From NCBI RefSeq assembly GCF_024397855.1, contig NZ_CP073343.1:744001-808000 (forward strand): a DNA stretch of 64,000 nt, given 5' to 3'. The position numbers were made by a program, and so were the translations under genes. The stretch is from Marinomonas rhizomae (GTDB lineage Bacteria; Pseudomonadota; Gammaproteobacteria; Pseudomonadales; Marinomonadaceae). How positions within the stretch are numbered: position 1 is the first letter of the stretch; each line of letters begins with the position of its first letter. Below, in pieces: positions 29,035 to 38,113 of the stretch. The notes below the pieces were generated by a model. It saw only the letters and a list, made by a program, of their open reading frames with translations. It did no database searches and was not told where the DNA came from.

Positions 29035-30546
29035 ATGAGTTTAGCCACTATTTATAGTCGTGCCCGCGTGGGTGTGTCTTCCCCGTTAGTTACCGTTGAA
29101 ACCCATATTTCAAACGGGCTTCCTTCTCTAAACATAGTAGGCTTGCCTGAAGCAGCTGTACGAGAAGCAAAAGATCGTGTGCGTAGCGCGATTATTAACA
29201 GTCATTTTGAATTTCCTACTCGACGGGTGACTATCAATCTAGCGCCAGCAGATTTGCCTAAAGAGGGCGGTCGTTATGATTTGGCGATTGCTATCAGTGT
29301 ATTAGTCGCCTCAGGGCAGCTTGGCGAGTTGAATCTACGAGATACCGAATTTATTGGAGAACTGGCGTTGTCAGGTGACATTCGTGGTGTCCCCGGATTA
29401 TTGCCGTCTGCTATTGCTTGTCATCAAGCGAATCGTCAATTGATTCTTCCTGAGGACAATCAACAAGAAGCCGCTCTTGTGGAAGGCAATGCCGTATTTG
29501 CCAAACATTTAACCCAAGTGACAGCGCATTTATTGAAGCAAACTACACTGCCTGTTTGTGTATCAAAAACGGCCGAGCCATTGCCGCTAGATCATAAAGA
29601 CATGCGCGATGTGAAAGGCCAATATCAAGCACGTCGAGCCTTAGAAGTCGCCGCCGCGGGTGGACATAATCTCTTATTTATTGGTCCAGCGGGAACGGGT
29701 AAAACCATGTTGGCGTCTCGTTTACCCAGCATAATGCCTGCAATGACAGAAGCGGAAGCATTGGCGGTGGCGTCAGTTCAATCGGTAGCAGGGCGAAAAA
29801 TGGGGCTGGATTGGCATTGGTCCGAGCGACCTTTTCGGTCTCCTCATCACTCTTGCTCCGCGGCAGCGCTAGTAGGAGGTGGCTCCATTCCCCAACCGGG
29901 CGAAGCGTCTTTGGCGCATTGTGGCGTTTTATTCCTTGATGAATTACCAGAATTCGACCGCAAAGTGTTAGAGGTGCTGCGAGAGCCATTGGAAAACGGC
30001 GAAGTACATATTTCACGGGCTCGCGGTCAGGTTACCTTTCCCGCTCGATTTCAGCTGGTGGCAGCTATGAACGCCAGTAATGAAGCTTACAGCGGAGGCC
30101 AAGATTATTATCAATCGAGTGCCAGCCAGAAATATCTTAAGAAACTCTCTGCGCCTTTTTTAGATCGTATTGATTTACACGTCGAAGTGCCACCTTTGCC
30201 TTCGAATGTTTTGGTCAATGCTCAAGAAGAAGGAGAGAGCAGCATCAGTGTACGTGAACGAGTAGAGCGTGCCGTCGCAAGGCAAAGGTCACGCCAAGGA
30301 GTGCAAAATGCACTGTTAAGCGGCCGTCAGTTAGAAGCCATTTGTGCGTTAAGTGATGATGACAAGCAGTTCATGCAACAGGCGTTGGAAAAGTTGAAAC
30401 TCTCAGCTCGTGCGTATCATAGAGTATTAAAAGTTGCGCTTACCTTGGCTGATTTAAACGATTCTCCAGTCACTAGGGCGCATTTAATGGAATCTTTAAG
30501 TTACAGGAAAATGGAGAAGACTTTATCCATGGCGGTGTCGTCATGA
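29035..30546 (+). CDS. comM: ComM/YifB family magnesium-chelatase-like AAA+ ATPase
   Basis: ComM-type proteins are hexameric helicases that promote branch migration during natural transformation. Domains: an N-terminal Lon-like region (YSRARVGVSSPLVTVETHISNGLPS), the Mg-chelatase AAA+ domain with P-loop GPAGTGKTM and Walker B LFLDELPEF, and a C-terminal ChlI-type helical domain ending MESLSYRKMEK. I chose the ATG at 29035 because AAGGAG lies 6 nt upstream; a GTG two codons earlier overlaps that site. About 504 aa, the usual length. Confidence 0.94.
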   Translation: MSLATIYSRARVGVSSPLVTVETHISNGLPSLNIVGLPEAAVREAKDRVRSAIINSHFEFPTRRVTINLAPADLPKEGGRYDLAIAISVLVASGQLGELNLRDTEFIGELALSGDIRGVPGLLPSAIACHQANRQLILPEDNQQEAALVEGNAVFAKHLTQVTAHLLKQTTLPVCVSKTAEPLPLDHKDMRDVKGQYQARRALEVAAAGGHNLLFIGPAGTGKTMLASRLPSIMPAMTEAEALAVASVQSVAGRKMGLDWHWSERPFRSPHHSCSAAALVGGGSIPQPGEASLAHCGVLFLDELPEFDRKVLEVLREPLENGEVHISRARGQVTFPARFQLVAAMNASNEAYSGGQDYYQSSASQKYLKKLSAPFLDRIDLHVEVPPLPSNVLVNAQEEGESSISVRERVERAVARQRSRQGVQNALLSGRQLEAICALSDDDKQFMQQALEKLKLSARAYHRVLKVALTLADLNDSPVTRAHLMESLSYRKMEKTLSMAVSS

Positions 30547-30753
30547 AGTGGCCATTTTGATTGGGTCTTTAATAAAGTGAAATTGAAGTTTGTGTCTCTT
30601 CTAAATACAAGATAAAAACTGTTTTAACATATTTCATTTCGATACAATTATCCCCCCGTTTCTGGGGTTAATAATAATTAAATAGTCGTTGCGTACTCGC
30701 TCTTGTCAATTTATTGGTGGCAATGGCGAGTAGCCTATGTGGAGTTTTGTCTT

Positions 30754-31683
30754 ATGGTTATCCAGCTGTTTCCTGTTTGGGCTCTATTGCTTTCTGCAAT
30801 TGCCTTCTTTCAACCTGATTTATTCGTTGGTTTGAAAACTCAAATCGTTCCATTATTGACCATCATTATGCTGGCAATGGGATTGACTTTAAGTCCTACG
30901 GACTTCAAGCAAGTGTTGAAGAACGGCAAAGCCGTCGGTGTTGGCGTGTTGTTGCAATTTTTGGTCATGCCGATTGCTGCCTTTGGTGTAGCCTTTGCGT
31001 TTGGTTTTGATACGGAATTAACCGTTGGCATGTTGCTTGTGGGCAGTGTAGCTGGTGGTACCTCATCGAATGTTATGTGTTACTTAGCGAAAGGCGACAC
31101 AGCGCTGTCTATTTCCATGACGGCTATTTCGACCTTGCTTGGCGTAATATTGACACCATTTTTAGTGTCGTTAATGATTGGTCAAAGTGTCGATGTGCCT
31201 GTCGCTGGCATGTTAATGAGCTTGTTTAAAATTGTGCTTCTTCCTGTAGCGGCTGGTGTATTGATTAACACGTTTTTCTCTAAGTTTGTCCGCAAGGCTG
31301 AACCGATTTTTCCTTACATTTCGATGTTTGCTATCGTGCTAATCATTGCCATTGTGGTGGCATTGAGTGCTTCTAAAATTGTACAAGTTGGCTTGGTCGT
31401 TGCGGCTGCGGTTATTCTTCACAATGCGATAGGTTTAACTTTGGGCTACTGGGTAACTTACTTACTCGGATTTGATCAACGTGTTTGTCGTACTGTTGCG
31501 TTTGAAGTCGGCTTGCAAAATTCTGGTTTGGCTGCTGCGCTTGCGGTGAAATTCTTTACGCCGATGGCAGCGCTACCAAGCACTATTTTCAGTGTGTGGC
31601 ACAATATTTCAGGGTCTTTGTTGGCGAGCTACTGGAGTCGTCGACCAGTTACTGAAAGCAACGCTCAAGATACTGATAAATAA
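30754..31683 (+). CDS. Bile acid:sodium symporter (BASS) family transporter
   Basis: A 309-aa inner-membrane protein with about ten hydrophobic segments. BASS family signatures: MLAMGLTLSPTDF, GSVAGGTSSNVMCYLAKGDTALSISMT and VGLQNSGLAAALAVKFF, the last two being the Na+-site crossover regions. I chose the ATG at 30754 because GGAG precedes it by 9 nt; a longer frame from TTG at 30703 has no support. The substrate is likely an organic anion; the bacterial homologues carry pantoate, bile acids or keto acids and the choice cannot be made here. Confidence 0.88.
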   Translation: MVIQLFPVWALLLSAIAFFQPDLFVGLKTQIVPLLTIIMLAMGLTLSPTDFKQVLKNGKAVGVGVLLQFLVMPIAAFGVAFAFGFDTELTVGMLLVGSVAGGTSSNVMCYLAKGDTALSISMTAISTLLGVILTPFLVSLMIGQSVDVPVAGMLMSLFKIVLLPVAAGVLINTFFSKFVRKAEPIFPYISMFAIVLIIAIVVALSASKIVQVGLVVAAAVILHNAIGLTLGYWVTYLLGFDQRVCRTVAFEVGLQNSGLAAALAVKFFTPMAALPSTIFSVWHNISGSLLASYWSRRPVTESNAQDTDK

Positions 31684-31697
31684 GATATTTACTTAGC

Positions 31698-31737
31698 GAC
31701 AAAAAAAGGGATGCCATTTACGCATCCCTTTTTTGTC
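31698..31737 (+). terminator. Terminator after the BASS transporter
   Basis: GGGATGC and GCATCCC are flanked by an A-tract and a matching T-tract, and the pairing extends over 17 bp with one bulge. It could act on both strands. Confidence 0.85.
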
Positions 31738-31838
31738 GGTTGGTTTTGCTCTTATGATTTTTATCTCAGTGCGAGATTCTTCATTGTCGGGTACACTTAG
31801 CGCTGATTTTTAATAGCCTTACGAGCCAGAGTTTTTCC

Positions 31839-33887
31839 ATGAGTGAGTTAATGCCATCCATATCCCATCGTCTTCGTAATTTGAATGAGCGTCAGTTAGA
31901 TGCCGTCAAACAAATCGATGGGCCTTTGCTAGTATTAGCGGGTGCTGGATCAGGAAAAACCAGTGTAATCACCACAAAAATAGCCTATCTGATTCAAACC
32001 TGTGGTTTTAAGGCAAACAGCATTATCGCGGTAACCTTTACCAATAAAGCCGCGCGCGAAATGAAAGAGCGTGTTGTTGGCATGCTGTCTAAACAAGAAA
32101 GTCGCGGCTTGAGTATCTCGACTTTCCATAATTTAGGCTTACGGATTCTTCGAAAAGAATATCGACGTGCAGGTTTAAAAGAAGGCTTCACTCTATTTGA
32201 TTCCCAAGACTCCCTTAGTCTTATTAAAGAAATCCTCGACAAAGAATTCAACGGTCAAACCGACTCGGCCGCTTACTGTCAAAATACGGTTTCCAACTGG
32301 AAAAATGACCTAACCACACCACAAGAAGCCATGACAAATGCAGACACCGAAGAGTTTTTGCTAGCGGCGCAAGTGTATGTGCAATATCAGCGTTATTTGC
32401 GTGCTTACAACGCGGTGGATTTCGATGATTTGATCTTGTTGCCGGTTAGTTTGTTAATGGCCGATGCGGAATTGCGGGATCGCTGGCAAAACAAAGTTCG
32501 CTACTTGCTGGTGGATGAGTGCCAAGACACCAATGCCAGCCAGTATGAATTGATTCGTTTGTTAGCTGGGTTTCGTCGTTGTTTTACTCTGGTGGGCGAT
32601 GATGACCAATCTATTTATGCGTGGCGTGGCGCACGTCCTGAAAACCTTGAGCGCTTGTCTGTTGATTACCCGAGTTTAAAACTGGTTAAGTTGGAGCAAA
32701 ATTATCGCTCGACTAAAACCATATTGAAAGCGGCCAACACCTTGATCGCCAACAATCCGCATATTTACGATAAAGCCTTGTGGAGTGATCACGAAGAGGG
32801 CGACCCGATTCGTGTTATGGTGACCCGTAACGAAGACGCCGAATCAGAACGTGTAGCGGCGGAAATTCAATCACGCCATTTGCGTCATGAAATTCCTTAT
32901 CGAGATTTTGCCATCTTATATCGTGGTAATCACCAAGCGCGTCTGTTGGAAATCAAGCTGCAAGCCTACCGTATTCCTTACAAGATGAACGGCGGTACGT
33001 CGTTTTTCTCGCGTGCGGAAATCAAAGATTTAATGAGTTATTTACGTCTCTTGGTGAACCCATCGGACGACAATGCCTTCTTGCGTATCGTGAACCTGCC
33101 ACGCCGAGAAATTGGACCCGCAACGCTGGAAAAGGTCGGTAATTTGGCCACCGAGCGCGGCGTAAGTCTGTTTGAAGCATCGGGTTACAAAGAGCTAGAA
33201 GAAACTATTTCTGGTCGATCATTAAAAAGCTTGCAGGATTTCGAGCGTTGGATGTCCAATTTGCGCCAACGCCTAGAAGGCGCTTCACCTGTCCCCGTGA
33301 TCGAGCAAATGATTCACGACATGGATTATTACGGCTGGATTCAAGAGCAAACCTCCTCTAACAAAGCGGGTGATCGACGCATCGAAAACGTGCGCTTCTT
33401 GCTCGATTCCATTCAGCGCATGATGGAGTCCGCATGGGAAGAAGATGAAACAGCAGGCTTGGATCAAGCGATTAGTAAGCTGTTATTAATCGACATGCTG
33501 GAACGCCAAGAAGAAGAGGAAGACGAAGACAAGGTGCAGTTACTGACGCTGCATGCCTCCAAGGGCTTGGAGTATCCCCATGTGTTTTTGATTGGTTGTG
33601 AAGAAGAGCTTTTGCCTCATAGAAACAGCATAGAGAACGACGACATTGAAGAAGAACGTCGACTGGCTTATGTGGGCATCACTCGGGCGAAAAAGACCTT
33701 GTGTATCACCTTAGCGGCGAAACGTCGTCAATACGGTGAAGAGATCGACTGCTTGCCAAGTCGATTCTTGGACGAATTACCAGAAGAAGACTTGGTGTGG
33801 GAAGGTCGCAGCGACGAAGGAGAAAGCACTAAAAAAGAACGTGGCCAAGCGTCTTTGTCGGCGTTAAAAGCGATGTTAAACGGTTAA
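31839..33887 (+). CDS. rep: ATP-dependent DNA helicase Rep
   Basis: A 682-aa superfamily 1A 3'-5' helicase that clears protein blocks ahead of the replisome. Close to E. coli Rep: P-loop VLAGAGSGKTSVIT, AVTFTNKAAREMKERV, Walker B LLVDECQDTNASQYE (Rep-type, with Cys for the usual Tyr), DDDQSIYAWRGARPENL, LEQNYRST and TLHASKGLEYPHVFL. The last codons overlap the convergent cytochrome c5 gene by 4 bp. Confidence 0.96.
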   Translation: MSELMPSISHRLRNLNERQLDAVKQIDGPLLVLAGAGSGKTSVITTKIAYLIQTCGFKANSIIAVTFTNKAAREMKERVVGMLSKQESRGLSISTFHNLGLRILRKEYRRAGLKEGFTLFDSQDSLSLIKEILDKEFNGQTDSAAYCQNTVSNWKNDLTTPQEAMTNADTEEFLLAAQVYVQYQRYLRAYNAVDFDDLILLPVSLLMADAELRDRWQNKVRYLLVDECQDTNASQYELIRLLAGFRRCFTLVGDDDQSIYAWRGARPENLERLSVDYPSLKLVKLEQNYRSTKTILKAANTLIANNPHIYDKALWSDHEEGDPIRVMVTRNEDAESERVAAEIQSRHLRHEIPYRDFAILYRGNHQARLLEIKLQAYRIPYKMNGGTSFFSRAEIKDLMSYLRLLVNPSDDNAFLRIVNLPRREIGPATLEKVGNLATERGVSLFEASGYKELEETISGRSLKSLQDFERWMSNLRQRLEGASPVPVIEQMIHDMDYYGWIQEQTSSNKAGDRRIENVRFLLDSIQRMMESAWEEDETAGLDQAISKLLLIDMLERQEEEEDEDKVQLLTLHASKGLEYPHVFLIGCEEELLPHRNSIENDDIEEERRLAYVGITRAKKTLCITLAAKRRQYGEEIDCLPSRFLDELPEEDLVWEGRSDEGESTKKERGQASLSALKAMLNG

Positions 33888-34222
33888 TCACTTGAGCTGT
33901 GGTCGATCATATATTGAATCGCACCACGCAACTCGTCTTCGCTGCAATCAAAGCACAACCCCTTCGGCGGCATGGCTTTAAAACCTGTTGTCGCATCTTT
34001 TAATAAAGTATCAATGCCTTTTTCAATGCGTGGTTGCCAATCAGCCTTATTACCAAATTTTGGCGCGCCTGCAACGCCATTCATGTGACAGGCAATGCAA
34101 AAACTGTTGTACAGCGCCTCGCCAGAGCGTGCGGCATTGGCAAAAGAAGACAGGCCAAGCGCGAAGCCTATAAAAGCCAGAGCAACAAGCGGCTTGGTCA
34201 ATGTCGTGAGAGAAAAAGTCAC
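33884..34222 (-). CDS. Cytochrome c5 family protein
   Basis: A 112-aa periplasmic monohaem c-type cytochrome. A signal peptide ends near SFANA. The haem motif is Cys42-Ile-Ala-Cys45-His46, the axial ligand is likely Met84 in AMPPKG, and the extra pair Cys90/Cys93 is the disulfide typical of c5. It probably carries electrons to a terminal oxidase. Its stop overlaps that of rep on the opposite strand. Confidence 0.92.
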   Translation of the reverse strand: MTFSLTTLTKPLVALAFIGFALGLSSFANAARSGEALYNSFCIACHMNGVAGAPKFGNKADWQPRIEKGIDTLLKDATTGFKAMPPKGLCFDCSEDELRGAIQYMIDHSSSD

Positions 34223-34368
34223 AATGATTCCTTAGCGATTCAGAGTCAAAAACGGTACAGTTATTAAAACACAAGGGCATGCTTTCGTACGCGTATTTTT
34301 AACACAGTATTAGCGCGCATAGCAGTCGTGTAAGGTTTTCAATAAGTTAATAAGACAAGGAAAAAATT

Positions 34369-34662
34369 ATGACCACCGAACTCGTTCTCGTTGCTAATCT
34401 TATCGCTCACCCTGGCAAAGGAGCCGAGCTGCAAGCCGCGCTTGAAACACTTCTAGAGCCAACCAGAGCAGAAGTTGGTTGCCTTCAATACGACCTTCAT
34501 CAAGATAACAAACATCCCGATGCCTTTGTCTTCTTCGAACGTTGGGCAGATTATGATGTCTGGCAAGACCATATGAATACAGATCACATTAACGCCTTTC
34601 TGGAAGTCACCAAAGATGTGATTGCAGACTTTAATGTCACGGAACTGCATAAAATTGGCTGA
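34369..34662 (+). CDS. Antibiotic-biosynthesis-monooxygenase (ABM) domain protein
   Basis: A 97-aa ferredoxin-like-fold protein with the ABM pattern: VLVANLIAHPGKGAEL, LLEPTRAEVGCLQYDLHQ, FVFFERWADYDVWQDHMNTDHI. Related to YgiN-type quinol monooxygenases, which act as dimers on quinols without cofactor. The substrate here is unknown. AAGGAAAA lies before the ATG. A single gene. Confidence 0.85.
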   Translation: MTTELVLVANLIAHPGKGAELQAALETLLEPTRAEVGCLQYDLHQDNKHPDAFVFFERWADYDVWQDHMNTDHINAFLEVTKDVIADFNVTELHKIG

Positions 34663-34854
34663 TAGCTGGCTGTTCACTCTATAAACAGCTGGCTAGAAAA
34701 TCTCTGTGGCAGCAAAGTAATAAAAAACCGCTAATATCTGTTCTTTATTACTTTAAGCACTGGAAACCTGAAGAATTTCCTTTAGAATACGCACTCCAAT
34801 TTGTTCTGGCCGCTTTGTTTCATACAAAGCTATTAGCGCCACGCAACAAGTCAT

Positions 34855-34931
34855 GCGCCCGTAGCTCAGCTGGATAGAGCGTCGCCCTCCGGAGGCGAAG
34901 GTCGGAGGTTCAAATCCTCTCGGGCGTACCA
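34855..34931 (+). tRNA. tRNA-Arg (anticodon CCG)
   Basis: A 77-nt cloverleaf with the encoded CCA end. The acceptor stem GCGCCCG pairs with CGGGCGT (final G-U). The D-arm is AGCTCAGCTGGATAGAGC, the anticodon stem TCGCC/GGCGA encloses loop CTCCGGA with anticodon CCG, and the T-arm is GGAGG-TTCAAAT-CCTCT. It reads CGG codons. The gap to the next gene (34932-35035) holds nothing else that I can recognise, and no repeat of the tRNA 3' end is seen. Confidence 0.97.
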
Positions 34932-35035
34932 TTTTTAATTCCCGCACATGTAAAAAAAACAATCAATTCTTATGATAGTCAAATAATGGTCAGCTGGTGA
35001 TTGCTGGGCTCTATTGTTCTTGAAAAAGTCGTGCC

Positions 35036-35068
35036 CAAAAAAAGCCAGTATGGATATCCATACTGGCT
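35036..35068 (-). terminator. Terminator of the siderophore receptor gene
   Basis: A 26-bp perfect palindrome (35043-35068, centre GGATATCC) is followed on the minus strand by seven T. It lies 42 bp past the receptor stop. Confidence 0.88.
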
Positions 35069-35109
35069 AAATAAAAGGGATGGTGTTCGATTTATTGCAT
35101 TAGTGCTGT

Positions 35110-37209
35110 TTACCAGCTGTGGTTTAAGGTAAGAGTGATATCTCTGCCTGGATTGTAGAAGTCAGCTGAACCAGAACCTGCGACGTATTCTTTGCCAAGT
35201 AAGTTGCTGATGTTCATAGAAAGTTGGGTATCTTGTGTAACCTCATAGCCAAAAGAAGCATCGACTATGATAGCCGATTCACTTTTTGAATCGTTGGTAT
35301 TAGTGAAGTAGTAGGAGCCGATGTAACGAGCCCCTAGACCGATAGACATGTCTTGGCGTGGAAGTGTGTAATGTCCCCATACAGAAGCGGAATGCTTGGG
35401 TGTATATGAGATCGTTTTACCTTCGTAGTTATCATCTTTGGTAATTTTTGGTTCCATGTATGAGTAACCACCTGAGATGCTTAAATTATCGGTTAACTCC
35501 GCTCGAGCTTCTAGATCCACACCTTTCACTTGGTTTTTACCAATGGTTTCACGAACGATGCCGCTACTTTGGAAAGATGAAGTTTCTACATTGCTTTTTT
35601 CAAGATCGTAAACAGCAATAGAGAACAGGGCATTCATATTACTGGGTGAGTATTTAACACCGACCTCAGTCTGGTCGCCGCGGACAATTTTGGTACTTGT
35701 TGCTGATGGCGGTGCTACTGACTCTACTTGGCTTATGTAAGCGGAGACTTCATCGCTGAATTTGTATGTGAATGCCGAGCGGAAGGTGTCTTCTGAAAAG
35801 TCATTTGATGACTTGGTGCTGGTTAAATAGTTCATTTGACGAACATCAATGTCGTCGTGACGCGCGCCAAGAGTCAGGATGTATTTATCGTCTAAAGCAA
35901 AATTTTGTTGAATCAACACAGCTTTTGTTTGGTAATCAGTTTTTGTGTTTCCGTAGACAGGCGTATTTGCAGGAGCGCCAGAATAAACTGGATTATTAAT
36001 ATCAATACTTGAAGCGCTTCCATAGTAGGTAGTGGAATCGGTTGTTGCATCCTGATACTCAACACCAAATACAGTACTGCTGTCTAGTCGGTCAAAACTG
36101 ATGTCATACTGACCTAGCAGATTACCATTCAACTGCTCTAGCTTGGAAGCTTGGGCATAATAGTCACGCCCCATAGTAGTGCCTGATGTGTCGCTAGAAT
36201 ATTTGCTTAGATACAAGTAACCAAAGCTGTCTTCGGCATCACTGTATCGTACGTTGGAAATAATTTTGAAGCCGTTATCAAGCTTGTGGGTAACATTGGC
36301 GCTGATGTTGGTTCGCTCTACATCGTGGGAATTATAATCAGGTTCACCGTAAAATAAGCTGCTGTCGTAGTCTTTACCAGCAGGATAGCCACCACTGTTT
36401 GGTGAAGAGTCGGTTTTTAGGTAGTCAACAATTAGGTTGGCTCTGGTGTTGTCATTAGGCTCCCAAGAAAGGCCGCCCATGATGAATTGCGAATCGTCTT
36501 TTGAGTAATCGTATTCTCGGTCACTGTCTTTTATTTTACCCGTTAGTCGGTAAGCTAGCGTTTTGTCTTCATCCAGTGTGTCGCCGACATCGATGCCGAC
36601 TTCTTTATGGTCATTAGATCCATAGGTGACGAAGGCATTATTAAAACCATAGAATTTTGGTTGTTTACTCACAAAGTTGATGGATCCACCTGGGTCAGCA
36701 GGGCCGAATAAGGTGGAGTTCGCCCCGCGGATCACTTCAACGCGTTCGAAAGCGTAAGCGTCTTCTCTAATGCCTCTCATGGAGCCAAGAGTGAGTCCAT
36801 CGCGATAGGTTGTGGCGCTAAAGCCACGAATCTGAAAATAGTCATTTCGGTCATCGGTACTGTAGTAGCCTGTCACTGTAGCTGGTGTGTATTCAAGCAC
36901 TTCTTCTGTGGTGCTGGCGCCACGTTGCTTGATTTCTTTTTCAGTGATGACAGAGACGGACGCCGGTGTGTCTTGAATGCTGGTGGCGACTTTACCACCG
37001 ACCCATAACTCTTTTGCTACAACAGACTCTGAGTCATCATCGGCTATGGCTTGATCATTCACCATGATAGGAGAAAGTCTAAAGGTGCCTGCTTCATTTT
37101 CTGTTTCTGCATAACCTGCTATTGGTGTTAGTACGGAGTAGCAGAAAAGTGTCGCGGCAGCACAATGGCTTTGCTTTAACTTCAAGGGAAGAGTGCTTTT
37201 CTTGTTCAT
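35110..37209 (-). CDS. TonB-dependent siderophore receptor
   Basis: A 699-aa outer-membrane receptor importing a ferric siderophore. A signal peptide is followed by a plug domain with family signatures IQDTPASVSVITEKEIKQRG, FQIRGFSATTYRDGL, FERVEVIRGANSTLFGPADPGGSINFVSK, then a 22-strand barrel ending in a terminal aromatic (TLNHSW). The pattern resembles hydroxamate receptors such as FoxA/FhuA, but the ligand is not certain. It lies 94 bp downstream of the ATP-binding gene with its own Fur-like site, so it may be transcribed alone or with the ABC genes. It has no STN signalling domain. Confidence 0.94.
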   Translation of the reverse strand: MNKKSTLPLKLKQSHCAAATLFCYSVLTPIAGYAETENEAGTFRLSPIMVNDQAIADDDSESVVAKELWVGGKVATSIQDTPASVSVITEKEIKQRGASTTEEVLEYTPATVTGYYSTDDRNDYFQIRGFSATTYRDGLTLGSMRGIREDAYAFERVEVIRGANSTLFGPADPGGSINFVSKQPKFYGFNNAFVTYGSNDHKEVGIDVGDTLDEDKTLAYRLTGKIKDSDREYDYSKDDSQFIMGGLSWEPNDNTRANLIVDYLKTDSSPNSGGYPAGKDYDSSLFYGEPDYNSHDVERTNISANVTHKLDNGFKIISNVRYSDAEDSFGYLYLSKYSSDTSGTTMGRDYYAQASKLEQLNGNLLGQYDISFDRLDSSTVFGVEYQDATTDSTTYYGSASSIDINNPVYSGAPANTPVYGNTKTDYQTKAVLIQQNFALDDKYILTLGARHDDIDVRQMNYLTSTKSSNDFSEDTFRSAFTYKFSDEVSAYISQVESVAPPSATSTKIVRGDQTEVGVKYSPSNMNALFSIAVYDLEKSNVETSSFQSSGIVRETIGKNQVKGVDLEARAELTDNLSISGGYSYMEPKITKDDNYEGKTISYTPKHSASVWGHYTLPRQDMSIGLGARYIGSYYFTNTNDSKSESAIIVDASFGYEVTQDTQLSMNISNLLGKEYVAGSGSADFYNPGRDITLTLNHSW

Positions 37210-37249
37210 TTCAGGTTCCTCTATAATTTTATGTTATGAAAACAGTATT

Positions 37250-37268
37250 GCTAATGATTATTGATTAA
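37250..37268 (-). promoter_or_regulatory. Fur-box-like site before the siderophore receptor
   Basis: GCTAATGATTATTGATTAA matches 12 of 19 positions of the Fur consensus and lies about 40-60 bp before the receptor ATG. Confidence 0.5.
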
Positions 37269-37303
37269 AATTTGTAATAATTAACGGTTTCAATTTGCTT
37301 TGT

Positions 37304-38113
37304 TTAAGTGTGTTTTATTCTCTTGTGTCGCCCAATTGGCAAAACCATTGGGCTGCCGGAAATAGGGTCTGTGATGACTTGGCTCTGCAGGCCAAAAACA
37401 GTGTGAATCATGTCCTCTGTTACCACCTCATTTGGCGCTCCATTGGCACATACTTGACCTTGTCGTATGGCGATGAGCTGGTCTGAATAACGCGCTGCCA
37501 GATTCAGGTCATGCAATACCAATACGATGGTGGTGCCACGGGTTTGGTTTAGGTCGACAAGTAGGTCCAGTACTTCAATTTGGTGAGCGACGTCCAAGAA
37601 GGTGGTCGGCTCGTCTAACAGCAATATGTCGGTCTCTTGCGCTAATGCCATGGCGATCCAGACTCGCTGGCGTTGACCACCGGATAGTTCGTCTATTTCT
37701 CGGTCCAAAAGCTCTGTGGTTTTGGTGGTTTCTAGTGCTTTGGCAATGGCTTCATCGTCTTCTTTGCACCACCTTGATAGGAATCCATGATGTGGGTGTC
37801 TGCCGCGGCTGACTAGATCGCTGACCGTAATGCCTTCCGGTGCAATAGGTGATTGGGGTAATAAGCCAAGCGTTTGTGCTAGTTGTCGTGTTGGCGTGTT
37901 GTGTATCGATTTTCCGTCAAGTAAGACTTGGCCATTAGATGGCGATATTAAGCGTGACATAGTACGCAATAATGTGGATTTTCCGCAGGCATTGGCGCCA
38001 ATGATAGACGTAATTTGACCGGGTTTAATGTCAATGTTGATATCGTTCAGGATGGTTTTTTCACCATAACCAGCAGCAAGATGGTCGACAACGAGTTGGT
38101 GTTTTAGTGTCAT
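37304..38113 (-). CDS. Ferric-siderophore ABC transporter ATP-binding protein (FecE/FepC-like)
   Basis: A 269-aa cytoplasmic ATPase. Walker A GANACGKST, ABC signature LSGGQRQRVWIAMA, Walker B DILLLDEPTTFLD and the switch His in LVLHDLNLAARYSD are all intact. The sequence follows the iron-chelate subfamily (LLPQSPIAPEGITVSDLVSRGRHPH). Its ATG overlaps the preceding permease stop by 4 nt, so the ABC genes are translationally coupled. Confidence 0.94.
   Translation of the reverse strand: MTLKHQLVVDHLAAGYGEKTILNDINIDIKPGQITSIIGANACGKSTLLRTMSRLISPSNGQVLLDGKSIHNTPTRQLAQTLGLLPQSPIAPEGITVSDLVSRGRHPHHGFLSRWCKEDDEAIAKALETTKTTELLDREIDELSGGQRQRVWIAMALAQETDILLLDEPTTFLDVAHQIEVLDLLVDLNQTRGTTIVLVLHDLNLAARYSDQLIAIRQGQVCANGAPNEVVTEDMIHTVFGLQSQVITDPISGSPMVLPIGRHKRIKHT

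Noticed and set aside
34855..35109. Integration site at the tRNA-Arg gene
   Set aside because: No direct repeat of the tRNA 3' end and no integrase gene were found in the window.
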